Of a stretch of 64,000 bases of DNA, positions 35,114 to 45,146 are shown piece after piece (position 1 is the first letter of the stretch; every line of letters starts with the position of its first letter). The notes beneath the pieces are model-generated. The model saw only the letters and a program-made list of their open reading frames with translations, was not told the origin of the DNA and made no database searches. Source of the DNA: Avipropionibacterium sp050157065 (GTDB lineage Bacteria > Actinomycetota > Actinomycetes > Propionibacteriales > Propionibacteriaceae); NCBI GenBank assembly GCA_050157065.1, contig CP189573.1; one strand, 5' to 3'. Both the position numbers and the translations under genes were made by a program.

Positions 35114-37255
35114 TCACCCCTCCGTCGCCGGAGCATCCACCGGCGCCTGCTCCAGCGTCCGCACGGCACCAGCACGGTCGCGCAGGCGCGCCTGCATGGT
35201 GTCACGCGCCAGCTCCGGCGGCAGCAGCTCGGCGAACTTCAGCTGTTCCAACGCCCGCTCAGAGACGAAGGGACCCACGCCAGAGTCGTCGCCCACCAGA
35301 CCCCGCAACCGGGGCAGCAGGTTCCGGAGCACCCCCGCGCCCACCCCGGACCGCAGCGCGATCGACCGGTTGTCATAGCTGTAGCCCTCGTCAATCGATG
35401 TCGGATCGACCGCCTCGAGGGCAGCGATCAGCATCGAGTTCGCACGTCCACCGGCCCAGGTCCACCACTGGTTGCGTCCGGGGGCGGTCTCGACGACGGT
35501 CGACCGTGGGTGGACGCGGGGCGCGAGCTCGTCGCGGAGCTCGGCCAGTTGTGCGACGGCGCGGTCGGACAACAGCACCCAGGCCGGGGTCTCTCCCAGC
35601 AGAACGCGTCGCTCGGCCTGGACCAGTTCGTACCGTCGGGGTGGGGACAGCCCGATCCAGCGCGAGAACCCGAGCCCCTCGGCTGGCTCCACCTGCACCT
35701 GCCGACGGGACCAGCCGATGTTGCGGACGGTCCAGCCGCGGCCGGCGAGGGTGATCACCCGTGGCCCGGTCACCTTGCGGATCAGGACGTGCGGATCGAC
35801 CGTGCCAACCTCCCGGTTTCCATGCAGGACGGAGAACTCTGGCGGCGACGTGAACACCGACAACACCTCCATGAAGTGCCGATGACCGAAGCGTCGCTCT
35901 GCGGCCGGTCCGACGAACACCATCTCGGAATCCGTGTCGAGGTGGCCGGTCTCCACCATCCAGTCGGTGATCGCCACGGTCTCAGCCGGTGTCGCAAGTC
36001 CCAGCCCCTGCAGCGATTCCGACCATCGCGTACGGCCGACCTGTCCGCGTTCCAGGCACAGCGCCAACAGCTGCTGGGCCAGCAGATGTCGTGGCGTCGG
36101 TGGTGCCGTCACCGGCTCGACGAAGCCGTCACCCCACAGCAACAGGATCGCCGCCGACGCCAACAGGTCACCGTCCCCCGCTGCCAGGAACAACGCATTG
36201 CGGCTTGTCCCTGCCCGTCGTCCCGTTCGCCCCAGCCGCTGCAGGAAGGCTGCGACGGTCGACGGCGCACCGACCTGGATCACCCGGTCGAGGTCGCCGA
36301 CGTCGATTCCGAGCTCGAGGGTGGACGTCGAGACGATCACGCAGTCGCGCGCTTCGGCGAAGGCCTGCTCGGCACGCCGCCGCTCATCGACTGCCAGCGA
36401 GGAATGGGAGACGTAGGTCTCGACGCCCAGGTCGGTCAACCGTTGGGCCAACTCCTCCACCCTGGCCCGGCTCTCGGCGAACACCAGCCGCTTCTCGCCG
36501 CGATGGAGGGCGGCGATGACTGTGGCGGCATTGCCGAGCGAACCGACGAAATCGAGTTCGACATCGGGTTCCGGTCCGGGTGCCGCCGGCGGATTGATCA
36601 CGGTGGCGGGTCGAGCGGTGCGACGACCCGAACCCTGCAACCAGGCCAACAGCTCGGCAGCATTGCCCACCGTGGCGGAGAGTCCGATCCGTTGCAGCGG
36701 CCGACCGGCGAGCTCGGCGATGCGCTCCAGCACCGCCAGCAGGTGCCAGCCACGGTCGTCACCGGCGAAGGCGTGGACCTCGTCGACCACGACCGTACGC
36801 ACCTCCGACAGCATCATGCGTGGATCGATGGTGGTCGACACCAACATCGCTTCCAACGACTCCGGCGTCGTCATCAGGATGTCGGGACGCTCGATGGCGA
36901 TCCGGCGACGGGCCGCGCCTCCCACGTCCCCGTGCCGCAAGGCTGCGGTACGCCCCAGCCAACTCGCGTACCCGGCGACGCGCGGCTCCAGGTTGTTGAG
37001 CAGCGCCTTGAGCGGGCACACGTACAGCACGGACGGTCCGGGCCACGCCTCATGCGCCATTCGGGTGAGGATCGGGAACAGTGCGGCCTCGGTCTTGCCG
37101 CCGGCCGTCGGCGCCAACAACAACGCGTCCTCGCCCGCCAACAACGGCGCGACCGCATCGGCCTGCATCGGTCGCAGGTCACGCCAACCGAGGCTGTTGA
37201 CGACGTGGTGCTGGATCACCGGATGCAGTCGCTCGAATGCCTCACTCCCGGCCAA
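35114..37255 (-). CDS. brxHI: BREX type 2 helicase BrxHI
   Basis: A 713-residue superfamily 2, Lhr-like helicase and the last gene of the BREX-2 operon. Visible motifs are the Q-motif region (WRDLRPMQADAV), Walker A APTAGGKTEAA (about 48-58), VCPLKALLNNL, TTPESLE, DEVH (motif II, about 164), SATVGN (motif III) and the C-domain motifs SHSSLAVDER and QRLGRTGRRAG. The start is TTG 37255 with GGAGAGGGG 8 bp upstream. Known BREX-2 loci end with brxD and brxHI; the helicase's precise role in defence is not settled. It converges on the broken reductase gene over 98 bp with no gene. Confidence 0.92.
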   Translation of the reverse strand: MAGSEAFERLHPVIQHHVVNSLGWRDLRPMQADAVAPLLAGEDALLLAPTAGGKTEAALFPILTRMAHEAWPGPSVLYVCPLKALLNNLEPRVAGYASWLGRTAALRHGDVGGAARRRIAIERPDILMTTPESLEAMLVSTTIDPRMMLSEVRTVVVDEVHAFAGDDRGWHLLAVLERIAELAGRPLQRIGLSATVGNAAELLAWLQGSGRRTARPATVINPPAAPGPEPDVELDFVGSLGNAATVIAALHRGEKRLVFAESRARVEELAQRLTDLGVETYVSHSSLAVDERRRAEQAFAEARDCVIVSTSTLELGIDVGDLDRVIQVGAPSTVAAFLQRLGRTGRRAGTSRNALFLAAGDGDLLASAAILLLWGDGFVEPVTAPPTPRHLLAQQLLALCLERGQVGRTRWSESLQGLGLATPAETVAITDWMVETGHLDTDSEMVFVGPAAERRFGHRHFMEVLSVFTSPPEFSVLHGNREVGTVDPHVLIRKVTGPRVITLAGRGWTVRNIGWSRRQVQVEPAEGLGFSRWIGLSPPRRYELVQAERRVLLGETPAWVLLSDRAVAQLAELRDELAPRVHPRSTVVETAPGRNQWWTWAGGRANSMLIAALEAVDPTSIDEGYSYDNRSIALRSGVGAGVLRNLLPRLRGLVGDDSGVGPFVSERALEQLKFAELLPPELARDTMQARLRDRAGAVRTLEQAPVDAPATEG

Positions 37256-37288
37256 CCCGCCACCCCTCTCCGGTGCCGCGCCCGACCG

Positions 37289-38614
37289 TCACAGGTCGAG
37301 ATCGATGTCACCCGACCGTACGGGACGGGCCAGGTTGCGCTCGACCTCGGTGAGGTCCTGATCACCGATCGTCAGTTGGTAGTGCTCGGTGGGGTTGAAG
37401 TCCTCGAACTGATCAACCCGGTCGAGGACGTCTGCGACCAGCTTCTTCACGAAGATCCTGGGCGCGACGCCGACCTTGCCACCCAGGTCGCCGGCCACGG
37501 CGGCCGCCAAGTGGGTCACGTACGCATCGTCGACGACGGTACGCACCCGCTCGGCGTGCTCGCTGCCGTCGGCGTACAGGTCGCGGACCCGGCCGCCGAG
37601 CTCCACCAGCGCCGCATGGTCGAAGCCGCGCAGCCTCAGCTGCACCGCCCGCGGGTTGTCGAAGCGGGCATCGGTGTCGAAGTCGACCCGCAGTCGTTGC
37701 GCCAACGGCGCCAACCGGTTGATCCCCGACGGCCCCTCGAAGAAGGCCGGGGTGCCGGTGATCAACAGGTAGAGCCCCGGATAGCGGCCCGAGTCCACCT
37801 CGTCGACGAGTTGACGCATGGCATTGAGCGCCTTGTCCCGGACGTCTCCCCGCATCCGCTGCAGCGTCTCGACCTCGTCCAGCACCACCAGCAGACCGGG
37901 GTGGCCGGCGTCGCGGAGCACCACCAACAATCCTTGTAGGGCGCCCATCGCGCCGAAATGATCAAGGTCACCCTTGACACCGGCCGACCGCTTGGCGGCC
38001 GCCGCGACGTGTGGCTGCCCACCCAACCACGCCACCAACGCCTCGGCCCTCGGGTTGTCGTCCGCCGCCACCGCGCCGCGGTAGGCCCGCAGCACGGCGG
38101 CAAAGGCCGGCATCGTACGACTCACGGTGGCCAGCCGTTCGTCCAGCACCCGATCGACGGCCGCGGGATCAACCTCGGTGCTGGCGGCAACGTCGCCGTC
38201 GCGGCCGGCGACGACCTCGTCGACCAGTGTGAACAGCCACGAGTCGAGGACCGACCGGAAGGCACTCGGTGGCACAGACGCGGTGCGCAGCGACTCGGTG
38301 ATCCGCCGGTACACCGTCTCCAACCGGTGCAGCGGAGTCTCGGTCTCGGAGATCTGCACCTCGGCCGTTGCGAAGCCGCGTCGACGGGCACGCTCGGCAA
38401 GATGCCTGCTGAAGAAGGTCTTGCCGGAGCCGTACTCACCCCGGACCGCCTTGAACACCGCACCGCCACCGGCGACCAGGTCGAGCTCGGCATCGAGTGC
38501 GGCCCGGAACGGGTCCAGGCCGACAGCAAGCAGGTCGAGTCCCTGGGCCGGTACGGTGCCGCGGCGCAGCGCATCGATGACCTCGCGTCGTCGCCGCGGC
38601 GACACCGCACTCAC
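37289..38614 (-). CDS. brxD: BREX type 2 ATP-binding protein BrxD
   Basis: A 441-residue P-loop ATPase of the BREX-2 operon. Walker A is GEYGSGKTFF (about 58-67), Walker B LLVVLDEVETL (about 238-248), followed by an ITGTPAFFEG sensor-like region. The C-terminal third is a helical, winged-helix-like part ending RPVRSGDIDLDL. The GTG start overlaps the pglZ stop (GTGA). BrxD-type ATPases are thought to work with BrxHI; that pairing is conserved here with a 33-bp gap to brxHI. Confidence 0.9.
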   Translation of the reverse strand: MSAVSPRRRREVIDALRRGTVPAQGLDLLAVGLDPFRAALDAELDLVAGGGAVFKAVRGEYGSGKTFFSRHLAERARRRGFATAEVQISETETPLHRLETVYRRITESLRTASVPPSAFRSVLDSWLFTLVDEVVAGRDGDVAASTEVDPAAVDRVLDERLATVSRTMPAFAAVLRAYRGAVAADDNPRAEALVAWLGGQPHVAAAAKRSAGVKGDLDHFGAMGALQGLLVVLRDAGHPGLLVVLDEVETLQRMRGDVRDKALNAMRQLVDEVDSGRYPGLYLLITGTPAFFEGPSGINRLAPLAQRLRVDFDTDARFDNPRAVQLRLRGFDHAALVELGGRVRDLYADGSEHAERVRTVVDDAYVTHLAAAVAGDLGGKVGVAPRIFVKKLVADVLDRVDQFEDFNPTEHYQLTIGDQDLTEVERNLARPVRSGDIDLDL

Positions 38615-41439
38615 CGGCCGACTCCGAACTGTTCACGGAGCAGCTGCTCGTCCAGGATCACCATGCCGGTGCTCGGATCACGCCGGACCACCGAGTAGCC
38701 CTCGACGTTGAGCAGTCGCCGCAACTGCTCGAACGCTCCCGGCACCCGTGCCACCGCGACGCCCAGGATCTTGGCCACCTGAGTGATCGAGATCCGGCCG
38801 TGGGCAGACTGGGAAAGCGCGTCGAGCAACCTCACGACCTGTTCGTCGGTGATCGCGATGCGGCCCGCGAGCGTGCGCTGATCAGCGTACGTCGGCGTCG
38901 CGACCACCGCGGCACCGAATCCTCCCGGTTCTGCCGGCTCCGGCTCGTCGAGCAACGGCTGCTGAGCCAGCGTGAGATCCGATGGGCCGCGGGTGGCCCG
39001 GAAGAGTCGTGTGGCCCGTCGCGCACTGTCGGTCGGACCGCTCCACCAGTCCGGCTCCGCCGGAGTGGCCAGTCCGACGTCATCGGGCTGTTCGACGTCG
39101 CTGGGCACCAGAGCGATCACCGGCACCACCACCTCGGCCGGGTTGGCTCCTCCGTGATAGCCCGCCTTGATCGGTCCGTAGCGGAGTCGTTCGTTGACCG
39201 CCAGCACGGCGGTGTGGTCCGACGTCATCACCCGGTCACCCCGCACCAGGATCTCGTCCTCGGCCACCGCGCCCGTCGAGCTTGTCGAGACGCCCGTCGA
39301 GCCTGTCGAGACGCCCGTCGAGCTTGCCGAGCCGCTCGTCGAGCTTGTCGAGACGCCGCCGACCGGGCGATGCCGCGTTGCGCCTGGCACCCCCGACGCC
39401 AGGCGCGAGTACCCCTGACGGCGTTCGACGACGTGCCCGTGGTCGGAGGTGATCACGACCGTACGGCCGGCGTCACGGGCCCGCTCCAACAGCGCCGACA
39501 GGTGCTTCACCGCGTCGACCGACCAGTGGGTGCCGGCCGGGTCGCTGCGGTCGAGGGCGTCGTCGATGGTGTTGAGCACGCACGTGACCAGCGGCCGCTC
39601 GACGTCGTCGATCGCGGCGCGGACGGTGTCGGCGACGGAGTGACCGCCTCGCACCTTGTCGAGATCCCCCTTGTGGAACAGGGATGCGGCCACTCCGTGG
39701 GCGGAGGTGAGGGCACCGTACGCCTTGTGTTCGACGTTCTGCTGTCCCTGCGTCAGTCGCCCGGCCAGCAGCGAGGCCCGGCTCACTTCGGTGATGCTGG
39801 GCAGCACCGACACTCCTGCCACCCGTCGCTCCTGGCCTGCGAACAGCCGTTCCTGCCAACGTGCTCCGGCAGCGTTGATCAGATCGTCGAACAGTTCGAC
39901 AGACACACCGGTGCTCAGTCCGTCCAGCACCAGCAGCAGCACCGGGCTCCGTCGCGCGAGCGGGATGACGAGGTCGGGCAGCACCCGCTCCAGCGGGAAC
40001 ACCGCACCCCCGGTGTCGGTCAACGGCTCGAACTCGGCGACCCCGTGGTCGCCGAGCGCCTTCGCGAATGCGGCGTCGTGGGCATCCCGGGCATCGCGGG
40101 ACAGGCTCAGCACATGCCCCAGGGCCTTGCCGAGGTGCTCATCGGCGGCGCCTGCGGCGGCGTCGTTGACCGCGGCGTCGACATAGCCGTCCACGTCGAG
40201 CTGACGCCGGACCAGCCCGGCGAAGGCAGCGGCGCGGTGCCCGGCTGCCCCGGACGAACCATGATCAACATCGGCCAGCCACCGGGAGAGCCTGACGGCC
40301 CCGTGAAAGGCGGATCGCAGCGGATGGGTCTCGCCGAGGGCGTGGTCGCCGATCCGCCGCCAGGCCCGCTCGATCCCGTCTCCACTGGTGGTTGTCTCAC
40401 CGAGCAGCGCGTCTGCGAGTTCACGGAATCGTGCCTCGAGGCCGGAGCCCAACAGGTCGGACTCCGCCGTGAGATGGGTGGCCTGTCCCTCCTTGAGGAG
40501 CTGGTCGGCACGGGCGAGTGCCTGTTCGGCATCGGCCCGACGTCGGGCATCCAGCAGCAGGGTGCCGGTGATGGTCCCGGTCTGTTCGGCGAGTTGCCGG
40601 ATGGCGGTGTCCGGTGCCGGAGTCCACCGGTGACTGAGTCGCGCGAGTGCCAGCTCGGCGGCCGGACGCTGTTCGCTGTCGGTCAGCAGCTTCACCGCCA
40701 GCCCGAGCGGGAGCAGATCGCCGGGACGACCGGCGAGGAGCAACTCCGTGACGGCCGGCGCGGCATCTCCGGCGGCCGCGCCCAGCCATGCCACGACGGC
40801 GTCGCAGAGCCGATCCCCGCCACGGGTGCGCAGGTCGGCGAGTTGTCCGGGGGTGGCCTGTCTCGACGACCAGCCCAGGACCGTCACCGCATCGACCGGG
40901 CCGTCGGGCAGCCCCAACGCGTGGCGGGCCACGGCACCGAAGGCATGGTCGCGGGTGAGCAGCCCGGCCGGTGCCGGCGGCCACCCGTCGGTGGGCAACA
41001 CGTCCAGCAGACCCAGGGCGAGGTCCCGGTGCCCGTGACGAGTGATCAACTGGGCATCGATCCCGGTCGCGGCGAAGCGCTGCCGGACGGCCTGCCACGG
41101 ATCAGGACTGCGGAGTTGCTGTCCCACCAGGTGCGTCAGCACCCCCGGCCCCAGATCGCTCTCCGGGCGGTCGGTGACGATCACCAACCACTCGTCGGGA
41201 ACGCGCTGTGCCAGCACCTCGCGGGCGGCCAGCGACGAGGGACAGCTGACCACCCTGACTGGCGTCCCGGCATGGTCGAAGCGCTGCTCCGGCTCGGCGA
41301 CCCGTCCGCGGATGCCGATGGCGCCGTCCCGACTGGTGTAGCGACGCTCCACCACGTAGTCGATGATGGCGCGCACCATGGCCCGGCCGACCACCGCCAC
41401 CGGAACCGCAGCCTGGACGGTCACTCGACGATCCGCCAT
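38611..41439 (-). CDS. pglZ: BREX type 2 phosphatase-fold protein PglZ
   Basis: A 942-residue core BREX protein of the alkaline phosphatase superfamily. The metal-binding Asp is in VLLLVLDGLSTGVSVELFDDL (about residue 500) and the second site is TSDHGHVVER (about 663). The N-terminal 480 residues are helical repeats that in other systems contact PglX. A low-complexity Ser/Thr insertion (about residues 693-722) is encoded by four 21-bp repeats. A winged-helix-like domain ends the protein. The ATG overlaps the pglY stop by 19 bp. Confidence 0.93.
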   Translation of the reverse strand: MADRRVTVQAAVPVAVVGRAMVRAIIDYVVERRYTSRDGAIGIRGRVAEPEQRFDHAGTPVRVVSCPSSLAAREVLAQRVPDEWLVIVTDRPESDLGPGVLTHLVGQQLRSPDPWQAVRQRFAATGIDAQLITRHGHRDLALGLLDVLPTDGWPPAPAGLLTRDHAFGAVARHALGLPDGPVDAVTVLGWSSRQATPGQLADLRTRGGDRLCDAVVAWLGAAAGDAAPAVTELLLAGRPGDLLPLGLAVKLLTDSEQRPAAELALARLSHRWTPAPDTAIRQLAEQTGTITGTLLLDARRRADAEQALARADQLLKEGQATHLTAESDLLGSGLEARFRELADALLGETTTSGDGIERAWRRIGDHALGETHPLRSAFHGAVRLSRWLADVDHGSSGAAGHRAAAFAGLVRRQLDVDGYVDAAVNDAAAGAADEHLGKALGHVLSLSRDARDAHDAAFAKALGDHGVAEFEPLTDTGGAVFPLERVLPDLVIPLARRSPVLLLVLDGLSTGVSVELFDDLINAAGARWQERLFAGQERRVAGVSVLPSITEVSRASLLAGRLTQGQQNVEHKAYGALTSAHGVAASLFHKGDLDKVRGGHSVADTVRAAIDDVERPLVTCVLNTIDDALDRSDPAGTHWSVDAVKHLSALLERARDAGRTVVITSDHGHVVERRQGYSRLASGVPGATRHRPVGGVSTSSTSGSASSTGVSTGSTGVSTSSTGAVAEDEILVRGDRVMTSDHTAVLAVNERLRYGPIKAGYHGGANPAEVVVPVIALVPSDVEQPDDVGLATPAEPDWWSGPTDSARRATRLFRATRGPSDLTLAQQPLLDEPEPAEPGGFGAAVVATPTYADQRTLAGRIAITDEQVVRLLDALSQSAHGRISITQVAKILGVAVARVPGAFEQLRRLLNVEGYSVVRRDPSTGMVILDEQLLREQFGVGR
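39272..39355. repeat. Four tandem 21-bp repeats inside pglZ
   Basis: Units at 39272, 39293, 39314 and 39335 read CCCGTCGAGCTTGTCGAGACG with one to three changes each. In the pglZ frame each unit encodes seven residues close to VSTSSTG, so the array adds about 28 residues without breaking the gene. GTCGAGCTTGTCGAGAC is the kind of short dispersed repeat common in intergenic DNA of Propionibacteriales; its occurrence here is within coding sequence. Confidence 0.85.
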
Positions 41440-44400
41440 TCGACCTCGACCTCGACGTCGGCGTGCTGCTGCCGGAACCGGTCGAGGTCACCCAGCACCT
41501 GGTCGACCGGGTCACCGGCGGCCAGTCGTCGTCCACCACGCCGGGCACCGCCGGCAGGTGATGGCGACCCCGTGGGCGGCTTCGGGGGTGTCGGCTTCGG
41601 GGTCGGCTGCGCGGCTGCCAACCAGGCGTACAGCCGCTCATCGGTGTTGCGCATCGCCGCGCCGATCAGTGCCGACAGTTCGTCGGCCTCCAACTGCTGC
41701 CGAAGGGTCTCCAGGATGTGCGCGGCCTCGTCGGCACGTGCCCCTTCGCCCGCAGCAGCCTGGCGGAGCGGGGCCAGCCTGTCCCACGCGAACTGTCGCA
41801 GCCCGTCAGCAACGGCGGCCGCGGAGCGGAGGGAACGGCCCAGTGCTGCGTCGGTCACGTGGTCGTCGGCCGCCAACCGGTTGGCCAGGTCGACGCCGTC
41901 GAGGTGCCGCAGTTGGTCACACAGGTGGGTGGCCGTCCGGGCCGTCGCGAGCCGGGGCGCCGCACCGTCCGGGTCAAGGCTGACCCGGGGGTACGACTCG
42001 CGCAGGGCCGACAACAGCGTGGCGGCGGGGCCGTGGAGGTCGGTGACCTGGCGTCGGACGGCCTGGCTCAGCTCGGCCACCGCCTGCGGTGTCAGGTGGG
42101 GGTTGGCAGCGACCCCGAAGACCTCACCGGCCCGCGCCACCGCACGGTCCCACGCGGCCGACTCGGGCAGCGCCTGTTCGCGCATCTCCATCTCGGGCCG
42201 CAGGCTGCCCGGTGCCGGGGTCGGGATGGCGGCGCCGAAGTTGTACCACGCGCGCAGCCGCAGTGCGGCCCAGGTCAGCACGACCAGGTCGGCCACCTCG
42301 TCGCGCAACCCCTTCGCCGGAACCATGGCGTCGATCCAGCTGCGCATCTCACGCACCGTCACCGGGGCATGTTGGTCACCACGTCGACCCAGCTCCCGGG
42401 CGAACTGGGTCGCCCACGGCTCGAACCGGTCGTCGCTCAGGATGAAGTGGGTCTCGGCGGCCTGACCGACGCCGAGGGTGTTGGCGACGCGACGGACGGC
42501 GGCGATGTCACCCTGCAGCGGCACCCGGTGCGCCTGGTCGGTCATCGCCCGTTCGACGTGTTCGGCCACCGCCTTGAGGTCACGCACCCTGATCTCGGTG
42601 TCTGCGGGATCGAACACCGGATGCCCCGGGTAGGTGGCGTCGAACGCCTGCCGGAGCAGGTTGTCGAAGGCGGCCGCCAGCGTGGCGCCGACCGGTCGCT
42701 GCGGCTGGAACGCACTGTCCATCGAGGTCAGCACCCGTTCGTGGGCGGCGTCCTCGACCACATCGGTGCCCGACGGTGCGGCGGCGTCGTAGGCCTCCTG
42801 GATGGCGCGCAGCAACGAGTGGCGCAGCGTGGCGCGCTGCGACTCCAGGATTGCGCGGGCCTGCACCCGGTCGGTTTCGCTGAGGTGATCGGCGTGCCGT
42901 GACCAGCGCTCGCCACTGCCCTCCAGCAGCCAGTTCAGGATCACGAGGCGTCGGACGTCGCGCATCCGGTCCTCGGCGAAGAAGCGCGGCAGCCACACAA
43001 TGGTCTGGCTGCGGAAGTCTCCAGCCATCATGCTCTCGAGGCGTTGCAGGTCCTCGGCGGAGGTGTGGCCGGCCTCGTCGAACGGGTGGTCGACGACGAC
43101 CCGCCAGGTGCCGGGGCGGGCGGTGAACGCGTCCTCGGGCAGCCAACTGCTGTCACGGACGTTGCCGAACACCAGGTCGACGTCGCGCCGGGACCCTCGC
43201 CAGACGATCTGGTAGGGCCGGGCGCCGCGCACGTCCTCGGAGCCGAGGTTGACCCCGAGGCTCTCGATCACCAGTTCCTTGATCAACTCGCGCCGGCGGC
43301 CCTCGTTGTCCTCACCGCGCGCCTTCTCGACGATCGACTCGTAGTCGACGTCCGACAGCTCCACCCGGATGATCGGGTTGCGGGCCTCGTTCTCGATGTG
43401 GATCTCGGGCACGTGCCTGGCCCATTCCCGGACCTTGGCCGCCACCATGGTGGCCTCGTTGCCGGGCAGTGGGGACACGATCGAGCCGTGGTTGAGCGCC
43501 GCCAGCCGTGACGGGGTGAGACCCTTCAACGCGGGCACGTTGGGCGCAACGGCCGACATCAACAGGGTCTGGGCGAGTCGCTCGTCGGCGAGCAGGCCCG
43601 GGGGTCGCTCCTTGCCGGCAGCGACATCGGCCTCGGACAGGTCGTACTTGGCCAGCAGCACTGGCCGGAGCTTCTCGGCGTACAGGGTGTTGGCGGCCCG
43701 GAACAGGGCGGCCACCTTCTGGTCGAGAGCCTGACCGCTGTGCCCTTGGACGACGTAGTCGAACGCGTCGCCGACCGGGATGACGTCGGCGGCGGTCAGC
43801 TCGTCTCGTTGGTCGACCAGCATCTGCTGCATCACCTTGAGCGCGGTCCGCTCTCGCTGCATCACGCTGGCCAGTGACCGCAGCGTCGACACCAGGGCGG
43901 GTGAGAACGGGTAGGTCTGGCGGAACGCGGCCTCGTCGGCGCCTCGGTGTGCATCATCGGTGTTGACGCCGTCGAGCAGGACGTCCCACACCGCCGGACG
44001 CCGGTCCAGGCCGCGGAACGATTCCTCCAGCGACTGCCGGGCCTCGTCGTCGCGGGGGGTGAGAAGGCGTTGCTGGGCGACGTGGGGCAGGTTGTCGTCG
44101 CCGAGCTCGATGGTGGCGAAGCGGCCCTGTTGGTGCTTGAAGGCCCGGTCGAGGGCGTCCTGTTCGGCACCGCTGGCGCCGGCGTCGGCGAACCATTGCC
44201 GCAGGTCGAGCTGGCGCGCGACGAACGAGATCAGCGGGACGGGGCGGTGGCCCACCGACGACTCGACCAGCTTGGTGATCTTCTGCGACTCGCGGCGGAA
44301 GAATTCCCGGTCCTGGACGCCGAACGCCAACCAGAGCACGAGTTCGTCGAGGAACAGCACCACCGCGTCGTAGCCGAGTCGGTCGGCGTGGGCGGAGATG

Positions 44401-45146
44401 GCGGCCAGTCCGGTGTCGAGGTCGACGTACCTCGCCTGCTGTGTGTAGGCCTGGAAGTAGTTCTCCACCAGGGCGCTGACGAGTTGTTGTCGATCCTCGG
44501 CGGCCGGGTTGGCCGCCTCGGCCGCCCGGTAGGTCTGCGCGTCCCAGGTGCCGGCGCCGAGGATGCCGGACCAGACGTCGTCGTGGGCCTCGGCGCCGCC
44601 GTTCAGGCCTTCGAAGAACTTGTCGTCGCCGAGTCGTTCCCGCAGGCCGGCCGCGTCGCGCAGCAGGGCGTCGGAGCGGTGCAGCGCCGGTAGCGGCGCG
44701 TCGGGATGCAGCTCGCGGATCTGGCGCAGGTAGCCGTCGAAGACGGCCCGCTCGAGGGTCTCGGCCCCGAGCAGGTGGAACGCCAGGGGCAGGAACGTCT
44801 TGCCCTGCAGCGCACCGTCGTGGCGGGCGATGACGGACTGCAGTTCGGCCTTGCTGCGAGCGTACGGTTCGTGTCGCAGTAGGGCGTGCAGCACGGCCAT
44901 GAAGTGACTCTTGCCGGAGCCGAAGGAGCCGGTCAGGAAGGCACCACGACTGACCCCGTTGCCGACCGCGTCGGCGACCAGCCCGAGTGCGGTGTCGAAC
45001 GAGTCGGCGATGTCGGGGGTGACGACGTAGGCGTCGAGGGTGCGGTGGACCCGATCCTCGCCGACACTGTCGGTAAGCCGCAGCACATAGTCCTCGGCAC
45101 CGGCCCGCTCGGGGATGTCGATCAGGTCCTTGAGCAGCGTGGTCAT
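41421..45146 (-). CDS. pglY: BREX type 2 ATPase PglY
   Basis: A 1,241-residue P-loop protein, the BREX-2 counterpart of BrxC. Walker A is GSFGSGKSHF (about 70-79); a Walker B-like AVVLFLDELVLWLAF lies near residue 275. A long alpha-helical C-terminal half contains coiled stretches and ends in a Pro/Thr-rich linker (PTPKPTPPKPPTG) and a short acidic tail. The ATG at 45146 overlaps the pglX stop (ATGA); the longer upstream reading is only the pglX shadow. PglY is required in known Pgl/BREX-2 systems. Confidence 0.93.
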   Translation of the reverse strand: MTTLLKDLIDIPERAGAEDYVLRLTDSVGEDRVHRTLDAYVVTPDIADSFDTALGLVADAVGNGVSRGAFLTGSFGSGKSHFMAVLHALLRHEPYARSKAELQSVIARHDGALQGKTFLPLAFHLLGAETLERAVFDGYLRQIRELHPDAPLPALHRSDALLRDAAGLRERLGDDKFFEGLNGGAEAHDDVWSGILGAGTWDAQTYRAAEAANPAAEDRQQLVSALVENYFQAYTQQARYVDLDTGLAAISAHADRLGYDAVVLFLDELVLWLAFGVQDREFFRRESQKITKLVESSVGHRPVPLISFVARQLDLRQWFADAGASGAEQDALDRAFKHQQGRFATIELGDDNLPHVAQQRLLTPRDDEARQSLEESFRGLDRRPAVWDVLLDGVNTDDAHRGADEAAFRQTYPFSPALVSTLRSLASVMQRERTALKVMQQMLVDQRDELTAADVIPVGDAFDYVVQGHSGQALDQKVAALFRAANTLYAEKLRPVLLAKYDLSEADVAAGKERPPGLLADERLAQTLLMSAVAPNVPALKGLTPSRLAALNHGSIVSPLPGNEATMVAAKVREWARHVPEIHIENEARNPIIRVELSDVDYESIVEKARGEDNEGRRRELIKELVIESLGVNLGSEDVRGARPYQIVWRGSRRDVDLVFGNVRDSSWLPEDAFTARPGTWRVVVDHPFDEAGHTSAEDLQRLESMMAGDFRSQTIVWLPRFFAEDRMRDVRRLVILNWLLEGSGERWSRHADHLSETDRVQARAILESQRATLRHSLLRAIQEAYDAAAPSGTDVVEDAAHERVLTSMDSAFQPQRPVGATLAAAFDNLLRQAFDATYPGHPVFDPADTEIRVRDLKAVAEHVERAMTDQAHRVPLQGDIAAVRRVANTLGVGQAAETHFILSDDRFEPWATQFARELGRRGDQHAPVTVREMRSWIDAMVPAKGLRDEVADLVVLTWAALRLRAWYNFGAAIPTPAPGSLRPEMEMREQALPESAAWDRAVARAGEVFGVAANPHLTPQAVAELSQAVRRQVTDLHGPAATLLSALRESYPRVSLDPDGAAPRLATARTATHLCDQLRHLDGVDLANRLAADDHVTDAALGRSLRSAAAVADGLRQFAWDRLAPLRQAAAGEGARADEAAHILETLRQQLEADELSALIGAAMRNTDERLYAWLAAAQPTPKPTPPKPPTGSPSPAGGARRGGRRLAAGDPVDQVLGDLDRFRQQHADVEVEVEWRIVE

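Noticed and set aside
38800..42465. A 1,221-codon open frame on the plus strand opposite pglZ/pglY
   Set aside because: It is the antisense shadow of two clearly recognised BREX genes; its product is Arg/Gly-rich without any domain and it has no credible start site.
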